This document shows positions 25,311 through 33,460 of a stretch of DNA of 64,000 nucleotides, in pieces. The DNA is from Silicimonas sp963779765 (GTDB taxonomy: Bacteria; Pseudomonadota; Alphaproteobacteria; Rhodobacterales; Rhodobacteraceae), in assembly GCA_963779765.1 (NCBI GenBank), contig CAVZZP010000002.1, forward strand, positions 62,001 to 126,000, in the 5' to 3' direction. Under the pieces are notes generated by a model that ran no database searches, was not told the origin of the DNA, and saw nothing but the letters and a program-made list of their open reading frames with translations. A program made the position numbers and the translations under genes. Every line of letters starts with the position of its first letter. The first letter of the stretch is position 1.

Positions 25311-26297
25311 ATGGATATCCGCGTCGGGAACGGCTTCGACGTCCATCGCTTCGAAGAGGGCGACCACGTCGTTCTGTGCGGCGTCCCCGTCCCGCACGAC
25401 AAGCGGCTCGCGGGGCATTCCGACGCGGACGTGTCGATGCATGCGCTGACGGATGCGATCTATGGCGCGCTCTCGGCGGGCGACATCGGCCAGCACTTTC
25501 CGCCGTCGGATCCGCAATGGAAAGGCGCCAACAGCCGCATCTTCCTGCAGCACGCCGTGGCGCTGGCGGCCGAGCGCGGCTTCCGCGTCACCCAGGCGGA
25601 CGTGACCCTGATCTGCGAGCGGCCGAAGGTGGGACCTCACGCGCCCGCCATGCGCGAGGCGCTGGCCGGCATCATGGGGCTCGACCCGGCGCGCATCAGC
25701 GTCAAGGCCACCACGTCCGAGAGGCTTGGCTTCACGGGGCGCGAGGAAGGCATTGCCGCAATGGCGACCGCGACGCTGGTGGCCGAGGGCGGCCTGCCTC
25801 CCCTGCATCGCCGGCGGGTGCTGTCCTTCTTCGGCGTGGGCTACTTGCGTCCGGCCCCCGGCACCTGGGGGTCTCTCGCCGCCCTGCCCTTCGCCTGGAT
25901 CCTGAATGCGCTTGGAGGGCCCCTGTTTCTTGCCATCTGCGCCATCGTCCTGTTCTGGATCGGCTATCGCCTGACCCGCGCCGAGATCGAGGGCTCGGAG
26001 GACCATGACCCGTCCTGGATCGTGCTCGACGAGGTGGTGGGCCAGTGGATCGCCGTCCTTCCGGTCGCGATCGGCGCGGCGCACGTCGGCCTCGATCCGC
26101 TGCGGCTTTGGCCCGGCGTCGTCGCGGCGTTCCTTCTGTTCCGGCTCTTCGATGTCTGGAAGCCCTGGCACGCCGGCCGCGCCGACGGGCGGGGGGATGC
26201 CTTCGGGCTCATGGCGGACGACGTCTGGGCCGGCATCTTCGCTGCCGTCATCGGCATCCTGCTCGCCGGGGTGTCGCACGGGGTCATGGCGCTGTGA
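25311..26297 (+). CDS. IspF-PgpA fusion: MECDP synthase joined to phosphatidylglycerophosphatase A
   Basis: One 328-residue frame carries two enzymes. Residues 1 to about 158 are IspF, which makes 2-C-methyl-D-erythritol 2,4-cyclodiphosphate for isoprenoids: FDVHRF with metal ligands D10 and H12, GHSDADVSMHAL with H44, and the ATTSERLGFTGREEGIAA tail. Residues about 166-328 are PgpA, a membrane phosphatase of phosphatidylglycerol synthesis: FFGVGYLRPAPGTWGS, DEVVGQWIAV and LFRLFDVWKPWHA with its hydrophobic helices. No TGA, TAA or TAG occurs in any forward frame across the linker, so a single indel there cannot explain the joining. A GTG inside the linker could also start PgpA alone. No ispD lies nearby. 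Confidence 0.88.
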   Translation: MDIRVGNGFDVHRFEEGDHVVLCGVPVPHDKRLAGHSDADVSMHALTDAIYGALSAGDIGQHFPPSDPQWKGANSRIFLQHAVALAAERGFRVTQADVTLICERPKVGPHAPAMREALAGIMGLDPARISVKATTSERLGFTGREEGIAAMATATLVAEGGLPPLHRRRVLSFFGVGYLRPAPGTWGSLAALPFAWILNALGGPLFLAICAIVLFWIGYRLTRAEIEGSEDHDPSWIVLDEVVGQWIAVLPVAIGAAHVGLDPLRLWPGVVAAFLLFRLFDVWKPWHAGRADGRGDAFGLMADDVWAGIFAAVIGILLAGVSHGVMAL

Positions 26298-26770
26298 CCG
26301 CCGCTCGATTGATCGACGCCGCCCGCGCAAAGGGCGTGCGCATCGCCACGGCGGAAAGCTGCACCGGCGGCCTCGTCGCGGGCGCGATCACGGATGTCGC
26401 GGGATCGTCCGACGTCTTCGACTGCGGTTTCGTCACCTATTCCAACGCCGCCAAGGTCCGGATGCTGGGCGTCCGCGACGCCACGCTTGAGGCGCACGGT
26501 GCCGTGTCCGAGGAGACCGCCCGCGAAATGGCGGAGGGTGCGCTGTCGCGGTCGGGCGCCACGATCGCGGTGTCGGTCACAGGCATCGCCGGACCAGGCG
26601 GTAGCGAGCACAAGCCCGAGGGGCGCGTCTGCTTCGGGATTGCTTCGGCCAGGGGCACGAAAACCGAAACGGTCGACTTCGGCGCGGCTGGACGAGCTGA
26701 GGTGCGGCGTCTCAGCGTCGCCCACGCCTTGTCGCTGCTCACGCTGGACGTCGACACTCTGCCTTTATGA
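26294..26770 (+). CDS. CinA-like nicotinamide-nucleotide amidase domain protein (PncC)
   Basis: A 158-residue protein equal to the C-terminal CinA domain alone. It carries TAESCTGGLVAGAITDVAGSS near residues 19-39, YSNAAKVRMLGV and SVTGIAGPGG, the signatures of NMN deamidase. The start is GTG at 26294, overlapping the fusion gene stop (GTGA), so the two are translationally coupled. It recycles nicotinamide mononucleotide to the NAD precursor NaMN (family knowledge). Confidence 0.9.
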   Translation: MTAARLIDAARAKGVRIATAESCTGGLVAGAITDVAGSSDVFDCGFVTYSNAAKVRMLGVRDATLEAHGAVSEETAREMAEGALSRSGATIAVSVTGIAGPGGSEHKPEGRVCFGIASARGTKTETVDFGAAGRAEVRRLSVAHALSLLTLDVDTLPL

Positions 26771-26790
26771 TAGGCTGACGCCCTCAATTC

Positions 26791-26806
26791 CGCCTGCTTT
26801 ACGGGC
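26791..26806. promoter_or_regulatory. NtrC-type binding site 1 upstream of amt
   Basis: CGCCTGCTTTACGGGC matches CGCC-N9-GGC exactly, the site recognised by GAFTGA-less NtrC of Rhodobacter capsulatus. Its centre is about 112 bases before the amt start codon. A second site follows 28 bases downstream. Confidence 0.6.
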
Positions 26807-26818
26807 AGTCGCAAAAGT

Positions 26819-26834
26819 GCCTACCGAATTGGCG
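26819..26834. promoter_or_regulatory. NtrC-type binding site 2 upstream of amt
   Basis: GCCTACCGAATTGGCG is GCC-N9-GGCG, the same consensus read from the other strand. It lies 28 bases (site start to site start) from site 1. Tandem sites are the expected arrangement for this NtrC class. Confidence 0.6.
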
Positions 26835-26910
26835 GGCCTGACGGTCTTCGCCTCTTTTACGCGCGCCCACCCTGCGGTTTCTCACCGCGAACGACCATTG
26901 GGAGGGGAAC

Positions 26911-28089
26911 ATGGTAGGAGCGGACACCGCCTGGATCATCGTCGCGACGGCGCTGGTTCTTTTCATGACGCTGCCGGGGCTGGCGCTGTTCTACGGCGGC
27001 CTCGTGCGGTCGCGGAACGTGCTGAGCGTCTTCATGCACTGCTACGCCATCGCCTGCCTGATGAGCATTCTCTGGCTCGCCTGCGGCTATTCCATCGCGT
27101 TCGGCGGCGAGGGTGCGCTGTGGGGAGGGCTCGGCAAGGCGTTCCTGAACGGCGTCGATGCCGAGACGGTGGCAGGCACCCTGCCCGAGGTGCTGTTCTT
27201 CGCCTTCCAGATGACCTTCGCCATCATCACGCCGGCGCTGATCGTCGGCGCCTATGTGGAGAGGATCAGCTTCGGTTTCGTCCTTCTGTTCTCGGGCCTC
27301 TGGATGCTGCTTTGCTATGCGCCGGTCGCGCATTGGGTCTGGGGCGGCGGCATGCTGGCTGACGGCGGCATCTTCGGCGAGACCGGCGTACGCGATTTCG
27401 CGGGCGGGATCGTGGTCCACGAGACGGCGGGTCTCGCCGCCATCGTCCTCGCCCTGATGCTGGGCAGGCGTCGCGACGCGACGAAGCCGCCGCACAACCC
27501 GGGCTTCGTGATGATCGGCGCGGCGATGCTGTGGGTCGGCTGGTTCGGCTTCAACGGCGGCTCGCAGCTTGCCGCGGACGGCGGTGCCGCGATGGCGCTT
27601 ACGGTCACCCATATCTCGGCCTCGGCCGCCTCGCTGACCTGGGCGCTGTGGGAGCGGATCAAGTACGGCAAGGCCTCGCTCGTCGGCATCGTCACGGGAA
27701 CCATCGCGGGCCTCGCCTCGATCACGCCGGCCTCGGGCTTCGTCGGCCCGGTCGCGGCTCTGGTGATCGGAGGGATCGCCGGCATCCTCTGCCAGGAGGC
27801 GGTCATGGTGATGCGGAACCGTCTGAAGATCGACGACACGCTCGACGTCTTCGCCGTCCACGGCGTCGGCGGTATTTTCGGAACGGTGATGATCGCGGTC
27901 CTGGGTACCGGGTCGTGGGCGGCACAGCTGGGCAGCCTTCTGATCGTGGGCGTCTTCACCGTCGTGATGACCTTCGTCCTCGCCGCCGTGGCGCGTGCTC
28001 TTGTCGGGATGCGCGTGGATGTCGAGACCGAGACCACAGGCCTCGACCTCGCGCAGCACGGCGAGCGGGCCTACGACATCACGTCCTGA
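26911..28089 (+). CDS. amt: Ammonium transporter
   Basis: A 392-residue inner-membrane ammonium channel of the Amt/MEP/Rh family with about eleven helices. Family blocks are FMTLPGLALFYGGLVRSRNVLS, DFAGGIVVHETAG with the first pore His, MLWVGWFGFNGGS, and DVFAVHGVGGIFG with the second pore His. No glnK/PII gene precedes it, which is unusual because amt commonly follows glnK. Two NtrC-type sites lie 77-120 bases upstream, so induction under nitrogen limitation is likely. A GGGAGGGG ribosome site precedes the ATG. It ends overlapping a convergent histidine-kinase gene by 11 bases. Confidence 0.94.
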   Translation: MVGADTAWIIVATALVLFMTLPGLALFYGGLVRSRNVLSVFMHCYAIACLMSILWLACGYSIAFGGEGALWGGLGKAFLNGVDAETVAGTLPEVLFFAFQMTFAIITPALIVGAYVERISFGFVLLFSGLWMLLCYAPVAHWVWGGGMLADGGIFGETGVRDFAGGIVVHETAGLAAIVLALMLGRRRDATKPPHNPGFVMIGAAMLWVGWFGFNGGSQLAADGGAAMALTVTHISASAASLTWALWERIKYGKASLVGIVTGTIAGLASITPASGFVGPVAALVIGGIAGILCQEAVMVMRNRLKIDDTLDVFAVHGVGGIFGTVMIAVLGTGSWAAQLGSLLIVGVFTVVMTFVLAAVARALVGMRVDVETETTGLDLAQHGERAYDITS

Positions 28090-29035
28090 CGGCCCAGGAG
28101 GCGCGGGCGACCGCGCCTTCTCCTGCGAGGACGGTGCCGGGCAGAGTGACGGTGACGATGCTGCCCGATCCATTCTCCGGGCGTGCCACCAGCAGGGTGC
28201 CGCCCCGCGCGCGGATCAGGCGGCGCAGCCCGACGAGACCGAAACCGGAGTCGTGTCGCATCTCGCCGCCCGAAAGAAACGCCTTTGCCGGGTCGTCGAA
28301 GCCGCGGCCATCGTCCGACACGCCGATCGCGACCTGACCGCCGGAGCCCTGTTCCGCCCAGATGCGCAGGGACAGCCGTGCCGCTCCGCCGTGGCGGATG
28401 GCGTTGTCGATGAGGTTGCGCAGCACGATCTGAAGCACCGGCCGTTCGACATCGAGCGTCGCTTCCTCCGCGCGGAGGTCATGCCTGCCTTGGGGATCGA
28501 GCATCGCGAAAATCACCCGGCAGAGTTGACCCAACTCGACCTCGGTCGTCGGCACCTTCGCGACGGTCGATGCCTGCACCGCTGTCAGCACGTCCGCCAG
28601 AAGCTCTTGAGCGCGGGTCGCGATATCGGCGATCCGTTGCGCCGTTCCGGCGTCGTCGTGAGCGTCCTCGCACAGGTGGATGATGTTCCGCAGCGGCGTG
28701 CGAAGGTCGTGAGCCGCCATTCCGAGGAAAAGCTCCCTCTCCTGGTCTTGCGCCGCCGGAGGAAGCGTGACGACAAGGGCGTCGCGGCCGGGCACGGGCC
28801 ACAGGGACGCCGCGCCGAGGGTGCCGGGCGCGCGCCCCGGTCTGCCCGGAAGTGGAAGGCAAAGTGCTGCCGTTCCAAGCACGTCGCGCACCCGGCGACC
28901 GACGGTATCGGCCCGGCATAGTCCGGTCAGCCGTTCGGTCGCCCGGTTCCAGAAAACGATCCTCGCCCGCGCGTCGGCGGGCATCAGGACGAAGACCGGC
29001 GCTTCGACGCCGTCGAGCCATTCAAAGCCTGTCAT
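28079..29035 (-). CDS. Soluble PAS-type sensor histidine kinase
   Basis: A 318-residue kinase with no membrane helix. The N-terminal PAS-like domain (FVLMPADARARIVFWNRATERLTGL) is followed by H-box LFLGMAAHDLRTPLRNI with H109, N box LRNLIDNAIRHGG, SDDGRGF and GFGLVGLRRL. No response regulator lies beside it, so it is an orphan. It is convergent with amt and overlaps its last 11 bases. A link to ammonium sensing is speculation from position only. Confidence 0.85.
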   Translation of the reverse strand: MTGFEWLDGVEAPVFVLMPADARARIVFWNRATERLTGLCRADTVGRRVRDVLGTAALCLPLPGRPGRAPGTLGAASLWPVPGRDALVVTLPPAAQDQERELFLGMAAHDLRTPLRNIIHLCEDAHDDAGTAQRIADIATRAQELLADVLTAVQASTVAKVPTTEVELGQLCRVIFAMLDPQGRHDLRAEEATLDVERPVLQIVLRNLIDNAIRHGGAARLSLRIWAEQGSGGQVAIGVSDDGRGFDDPAKAFLSGGEMRHDSGFGLVGLRRLIRARGGTLLVARPENGSGSIVTVTLPGTVLAGEGAVARASWAVRT

Positions 29036-29135
29036 GCCACAGGGACTAGCCCCAGAGGCTTAAGCCCGGCTTAAAGGCCGGGCTTGCCTTCCGGGGTCCG
29101 GGCCGATTGAATGGTGGAAAATGAGGGAGACACGC

Positions 29136-30752
29136 ATGACCACGAAGGAAAGCTACATCCGGCGCCAGGCCAGCAAGCTGACGTCCGGTCAGATCAACCG
29201 CCGCCGCTTCATCATGTCGGCGCTCGCCACGGGTGTCACGCTGCCGACCGCGCTGTCGCTCGCGAGCCGCGCCGAGGCGCAGACGCCAAAGGCGGGCGGT
29301 CTCTTCCGCCTCGCTTCCAGCTACGGCTCGACCACCGACATCCTCGACCCATCGACGGCCGAGAACGCCTTCACCCAGATGCTGATCCACTCGCGCGGCA
29401 ACATGCTGACCGAGGTTTCGAACACGGGCGAGCTGATCGGCGAACTGGCCGAAAGCTATGAGCCGTCGAATGGCGCCAAGACCTGGGTGTTCAACCTGCG
29501 CGAGGGCGTCGAATTCCACGACGGCAAGACGCTGACCGCCGACGATGTCATCGCCAGCCTCAACTACCATCGCGGCGAGAACACGAAGTCCGCCGCGAAG
29601 GGCCTTGTCGCCAGCGTCACCGACATCAAGAAGGACGGCGAGAACCGCGTCATCGTCGAGCTCGAGTTCGGCAACGCCGACTTCCCGATGATCGTCTCGG
29701 ACTATCACCTGATGATCATGCCCTCCGAGAACGGCGAGTTGGTCGATCCGAACGGCATGAACGGCACCGGCGGCTATGTGCTGAACGCCTATGACCCCGG
29801 CGTCAGGGCGCAGTTCACGCGGAACCCGAACTATTGGAAAGAGGGTCGTGCGCACTTCGACGAGGTCGAGATGCTGTCCATCCTCGACACCACCGCGCGT
29901 CAGAACGCGATCATGAACGGCGAGGTGGATTACGCCGACACCATCGACCCGAAGACAGTGGCCCTTCTCGGCCGGGTGCCGACGCTGACGATCCTCGAGA
30001 CAACCGGCACGCAGCACTTCACGTTCCCGATGCGGCTGGATGTCGAGCCCTTCGGCAACTACGACCTGCGGATGGCGCTCAAGTACGCGGTCAAGCGGCA
30101 GGAACTGGTCGACAAGATCCTTCTCGGCCACGGTGTCGCGGGCAACGACGTGCCCGTCAACGGCTCGATGCCCTTCTTCAACACAGAGCTGCCGGTCCAC
30201 GAGTTCGACCCCGAGAAAGCGGCCGAGCACTATGCGAAATCCGGCCACTCCGGGCCGATCCAGCTTTCGGTCTCGGACGCGGCTTTCGCGGGCGCGGTCG
30301 ACGCGGCGCAGCTCATGGCGGCTTCGGCCAGTGAGGCGGGCATCCAGATCGAGGTCGTGCGCGAGCCTTCGGACGGCTACTGGTCCAACGTCTGGAACAA
30401 GAAGGGCTGGTGCGCCTGCTACTGGGGCGGCCGCCCGACGCAGGACTGGATGTACTCCTCGGCCTACGTCGCCGAGACCGAGTGGAACGATACCGCCTGG
30501 AGGGGCACCGAGGCGTCCGAGAAGTTCAACGACCTGGTCGTTTCGGCCCGTTCCGAAACCGACGATGCCAAGCGCAAGGACCAGTACTGGGAGGCGCAGC
30601 GCCTGCTGCAGGACGACAGCGGCGCGATCGTTGCGATGTGGGCGAACTATATCGCCGCCCACGGCAATAGCGTTGCCCACGACGAGGCGGTCGGCGCGAA
30701 CTGGGTCAACGATGGCCTGAAGGTCGCCGAACGCTGGTGGTTCGCGGGCTGA
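29136..30752 (+). CDS. Peptide/nickel-type ABC transporter substrate-binding protein, Tat-exported, orphan
   Basis: A 538-residue family 5 extracellular binding protein. The N-terminus carries NRRRFIMSALATGVTLPTAL, a twin-arginine signal preceding an AEAQ cleavage site near residue 50. The mature protein has WVFNLREGVEFHDGKTLTADDV, typical of DppA/OppA relatives. The ATG at 29136 has GAGGGAG eight bases upstream; an ATG at 29121 lies within that ribosome site. No permease or ATPase genes are near, so it must use a transporter elsewhere. A strong terminator follows. Confidence 0.9.
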   Translation: MTTKESYIRRQASKLTSGQINRRRFIMSALATGVTLPTALSLASRAEAQTPKAGGLFRLASSYGSTTDILDPSTAENAFTQMLIHSRGNMLTEVSNTGELIGELAESYEPSNGAKTWVFNLREGVEFHDGKTLTADDVIASLNYHRGENTKSAAKGLVASVTDIKKDGENRVIVELEFGNADFPMIVSDYHLMIMPSENGELVDPNGMNGTGGYVLNAYDPGVRAQFTRNPNYWKEGRAHFDEVEMLSILDTTARQNAIMNGEVDYADTIDPKTVALLGRVPTLTILETTGTQHFTFPMRLDVEPFGNYDLRMALKYAVKRQELVDKILLGHGVAGNDVPVNGSMPFFNTELPVHEFDPEKAAEHYAKSGHSGPIQLSVSDAAFAGAVDAAQLMAASASEAGIQIEVVREPSDGYWSNVWNKKGWCACYWGGRPTQDWMYSSAYVAETEWNDTAWRGTEASEKFNDLVVSARSETDDAKRKDQYWEAQRLLQDDSGAIVAMWANYIAAHGNSVAHDEAVGANWVNDGLKVAERWWFAG

Positions 30753-30804
30753 CTCGAGACTTGGGAGAGCTTCGGCTTCCCCGCACGTGCCCGTCACCTG
30801 ACAG

Positions 30805-30834
30805 AAAGACGCGGGGTCCCCTCGCGTCTTTTTT
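30805..30834 (+). terminator. Rho-independent terminator after the binding-protein gene
   Basis: AAAGACGCG at 30805-30813 pairs with CGCGTCTTT at 30823-30831, with a GC-rich loop, followed by a run of T. It isolates the binding-protein gene from the regulator downstream. Confidence 0.85.
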
Positions 30835-30954
30835 GTCTGCCCTCTGGACCACGGCGGTCGCCACTGGCCGAGTTGAAGGTGAATGGCGAGGATGTGGTCG
30901 TAGTAGGTCATCATGGAGCGCCTCCGGAACAGGGACCTCCCTCGTCGCAGAATC

Positions 30955-30978
30955 CTCCTGACGGCAAGGTGTCAGGAG
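30955..30978. promoter_or_regulatory. Inverted repeat upstream of the WYL regulator, candidate operator
   Basis: CTCCTGAC at 30955-30962 pairs with GTCAGGAG at 30971-30978 across eight bases. A partial second copy, AAGGTGTCATGAG, follows just downstream as a direct repeat. The regulator starts 40 bases later, so autoregulation is plausible. Confidence 0.5.
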
Positions 30979-31017
30979 CATTTGCTAAGGTGTCATGAGG
31001 CTGGCACGAGGAGCGCG

Positions 31018-31701
31018 ATGGACCGTATCGCCCGCATGTTCGAAGTGATCCAGATCCTGCGCGCGGCGCGGTATCCGGTCCTTGCAAGCACCCTGGCCGA
31101 ACGGCTCGAGGTCTCCGTCCGCACAGTCTATCGTGACGTCTCGGCGCTTCAGGCGATGCGCGTCCCGGTGGAGGGCGCAGCGGGCGTGGGATACGTCATG
31201 CGCCGCGGCTACGACCTGCCGCCGCTCAACTTCGATCAGGAGGAGGTCGAGGCGTTGCAGGTCGGGCTTTTGCTGCTGTCCCGGACAGGGGACACCGCCC
31301 TCCAGCGGGCCGCTCAACGTATCAATGCGAAGGTCGACGCCCTGCAAGAGGAAGAGGACTGGCTGCGCGTCCAAAGCTTCGGCGCACCGGCGGACGATCC
31401 CGACCTGGGATGTGTGACGCTGTCGGACCTGCGCGGCGCGATCCGCGGTGCGCGCAAGCTGGCTCTCTCGTACTGCTCGGAGGACGGCCAACTGAGTGAG
31501 CGGACGGTCTGTCCCGTGGCGATGGTCTACAACATCGATTCCGTGATGATCGCCGCGTGGTGCGAGCTTCGGGCCGGCTTCCGTCACTTCCGCGTCGACC
31601 GAATCCAGGGCTCCACGATCCTGGCTGACGACTTCGTCGACCGCGCCCACGTGTTGCGAAGTCTCTGGCTGGACGAGGAACGCCGCAAGGGCTGGGCCTA
31701 G
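31018..31701 (+). CDS. YafY-type HTH regulator with WYL domain
   Basis: A 227-residue DeoR-like regulator. An N-terminal winged helix (ILRAARYPVLASTLAERLEVSVRTVYRDVSALQAMRVPVEG) is followed by a WYL domain from about residue 135 (LRGAIRGARKLALSYCSEDG, RHFRVDRIQGS). The ATG at 31018 has GAGGAG upstream. A partner gene of the usual kind is not seen; on the opposite strand near 30845-30913 a short frame begins MMTYYDHILAIHLQLGQWRP, possibly a lost neighbour. It overlaps the convergent SDR stop by four bases. Confidence 0.87.
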   Translation: MDRIARMFEVIQILRAARYPVLASTLAERLEVSVRTVYRDVSALQAMRVPVEGAAGVGYVMRRGYDLPPLNFDQEEVEALQVGLLLLSRTGDTALQRAAQRINAKVDALQEEEDWLRVQSFGAPADDPDLGCVTLSDLRGAIRGARKLALSYCSEDGQLSERTVCPVAMVYNIDSVMIAAWCELRAGFRHFRVDRIQGSTILADDFVDRAHVLRSLWLDEERRKGWA

Positions 31702-32459
31702 ACCCCCGCCGACTGGCCGCCGTCGACCGTCACGATGCTGCCCGTCATGAAGCGCGAGGCGTCGGAGGCGAGAAGGAGGAACGGTCCCGTCAGGTCGTCC
31801 AACTCTCCGAAGCGGGCCATCGGGATGCGGCGTCGGATCTTGTCGCCCACCTCTCCGCCAAGCGCGTCCTCGTTGATCTCGGTGACGAAATAGCCTGGCG
31901 CCAGAGCGTTCACGCGGATGCCCTTCGTCGCCCATTCCAGCGCCAGCGCGCGGGTCAGGTTCGCGATCCCGGCCTTCGAAGCGGCGTAGGCGGCGACCGA
32001 TTTCGCCGCCCTCGAGCCGAGGATGGACGCCACGTTCACCACGACGCCCGGACGGCCCTCGGCGATGTTGCGCGCCATCGCATCGCGGGAGAGGCGGAAG
32101 GGACCTGTCAGGTTCGTGTCGATCACGCGCTGCCATTCGTCATCGTCGGTCTTCGCAGCGGGACCGAGGTTCGACACGCCGGCGTTGTTGACGAGGATGT
32201 CGAGCGGTCCGGCCTCCTCGAGCGCGACAGTGCAAGAGACGGCGTCGGTCACATCCAGGATCACCGTTCGAACTCGCCCACCTGTGGCTTCGATCCTCTC
32301 CGCCAGTTCCGTGAGGCGACCTTCCCGGCGCGCGGCCGCGACAACCTCGGCCCCGGCACCAGCGGCGACGATCGCGAAGTGCGCACCGATGCCGCTGGAG
32401 GCTCCGGTGATGAGGATGCGCTTGCCGTCGAGCCTGAACATATCCGCGCCCTCGCTCAT
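31698..32459 (-). CDS. SDR family oxidoreductase
   Basis: A 253-residue classical short-chain dehydrogenase: TGASSGIG cofactor motif near residues 18-25, NNAGV near 91, catalytic Ser in NVASILGSRAAKS and YAASK with the active Tyr/Lys, followed by a C-terminal SIVTVDGGQSAGV. The substrate is unknown. The ATG at 32459 overlaps the ycjF stop (ATGA), so it is third in a ycjX-ycjF-SDR operon. The open frame continues upstream antisense to ycjF and is discarded. Confidence 0.9.
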   Translation of the reverse strand: MSEGADMFRLDGKRILITGASSGIGAHFAIVAAGAGAEVVAAARREGRLTELAERIEATGGRVRTVILDVTDAVSCTVALEEAGPLDILVNNAGVSNLGPAAKTDDDEWQRVIDTNLTGPFRLSRDAMARNIAEGRPGVVVNVASILGSRAAKSVAAYAASKAGIANLTRALALEWATKGIRVNALAPGYFVTEINEDALGGEVGDKIRRRIPMARFGELDDLTGPFLLLASDASRFMTGSIVTVDGGQSAGV

Positions 32460-33460
32460 GTCCGGTCGAAGAGGCCCGTCAGTGCGCGCCCGATCACGGC
32501 GGTGACGCGCGGACGGCGGCCTGCGCCGAAGGGCAGCGGGCGGCAGACCTCCATCGCCGCGATCCCGACCCGTGCTGTGAGCGCGCCGTTGATCATGCCT
32601 TCGCCGAACCGCCGCGAGAGCTTGGCGAGGACGTGCCCGCCGCCGACCGAACCGATGAGGTCGTCGCCGACCGCCACCGCTCCCGTGGCGACGAGGTGGG
32701 TCAGGACCGCCCGCGTCAGCCGCCAGGCGCCGAGCGTGCCCGACCGGCCGCCGTAGACCTCGGCGATGCGGCGGATCATGCGAAGGTTCGAGGTCAGCGC
32801 GGCAGCGACGTCGGCGAAGGCCAGCGGCACCAGCGCCGTCACCGTCGCCACCTGACGCGCTGCTGCCTCGACCTCGCGCAGGGCCATGGCGTCGAGGGGT
32901 GCGAGAAGCGAATCCTCGGCCAGTGTGATGAGGACGTCGGGGTCGAAACTCTGCTCGATCCCCTCTTCCAGCCGCTGACGGCCCCATTTGGTGTCCTCGC
33001 GACCCGAGTAGAACGAGGCCAGGTGGCGGGCCAGGGTACGGGCGCCTTCGGTGTCGCCCGAGGCGATGACGCGTGCGGCCTCGTCGTGCAGACGCTCGAC
33101 GCGGGAGAGCCGGGCCAGTGCCGCCGCCTCGCGCAGGATGATGGCGAGACAGACGAGGGCGAAGAGCACCAGGAGCGTCAGCGCGACGGTTCCCAGCACC
33201 TCGTTCCGCGCGATCAGCGTGGCCGTCCAATCCCAGAGCGCCACACCGGCGAAGAAGGTGACGACAGCGCCCAAGAGCCGCCAGAACCACGCCGCCAGCG
33301 CCGAGCGCGGTCGGCCCGCCAACGTGGCGACCGTCTGCATCGCCTGTCCCGTCGGCGCCAACTCGGGCTCGGCGACAGGCGGCGCGTCGGCCGGGCTCTG
33401 CATGTCCGAGCGCGGGTCGAGGTCGATCAGGACGGGGCCGTGGTCTCGGGTGTCGGTCAT
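32456..33460 (-). CDS. ycjF: YcjF-like DUF697 membrane protein (TIGR01620 family)
   Basis: A 334-residue protein with an Asp/Pro-rich N-terminus, two membrane helices (about 60-80 and 90-112) and a DUF697-type C-terminal half (AVAVGDDLIGSVGGGHVLAKLSRR). It is a stress-associated partner of the YcjX P-loop protein in many proteobacteria; the molecular function is not established. It overlaps ycjX upstream and the SDR downstream by four bases each. Confidence 0.88.
   Translation of the reverse strand: MTDTRDHGPVLIDLDPRSDMQSPADAPPVAEPELAPTGQAMQTVATLAGRPRSALAAWFWRLLGAVVTFFAGVALWDWTATLIARNEVLGTVALTLLVLFALVCLAIILREAAALARLSRVERLHDEAARVIASGDTEGARTLARHLASFYSGREDTKWGRQRLEEGIEQSFDPDVLITLAEDSLLAPLDAMALREVEAAARQVATVTALVPLAFADVAAALTSNLRMIRRIAEVYGGRSGTLGAWRLTRAVLTHLVATGAVAVGDDLIGSVGGGHVLAKLSRRFGEGMINGALTARVGIAAMEVCRPLPFGAGRRPRVTAVIGRALTGLFDRT

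Noticed and set aside
25130..26008. An ispD domain upstream of ispF
   Set aside because: The open frame over this region is an antiframe; no cytidylyltransferase motif is present before the ispF ATG.
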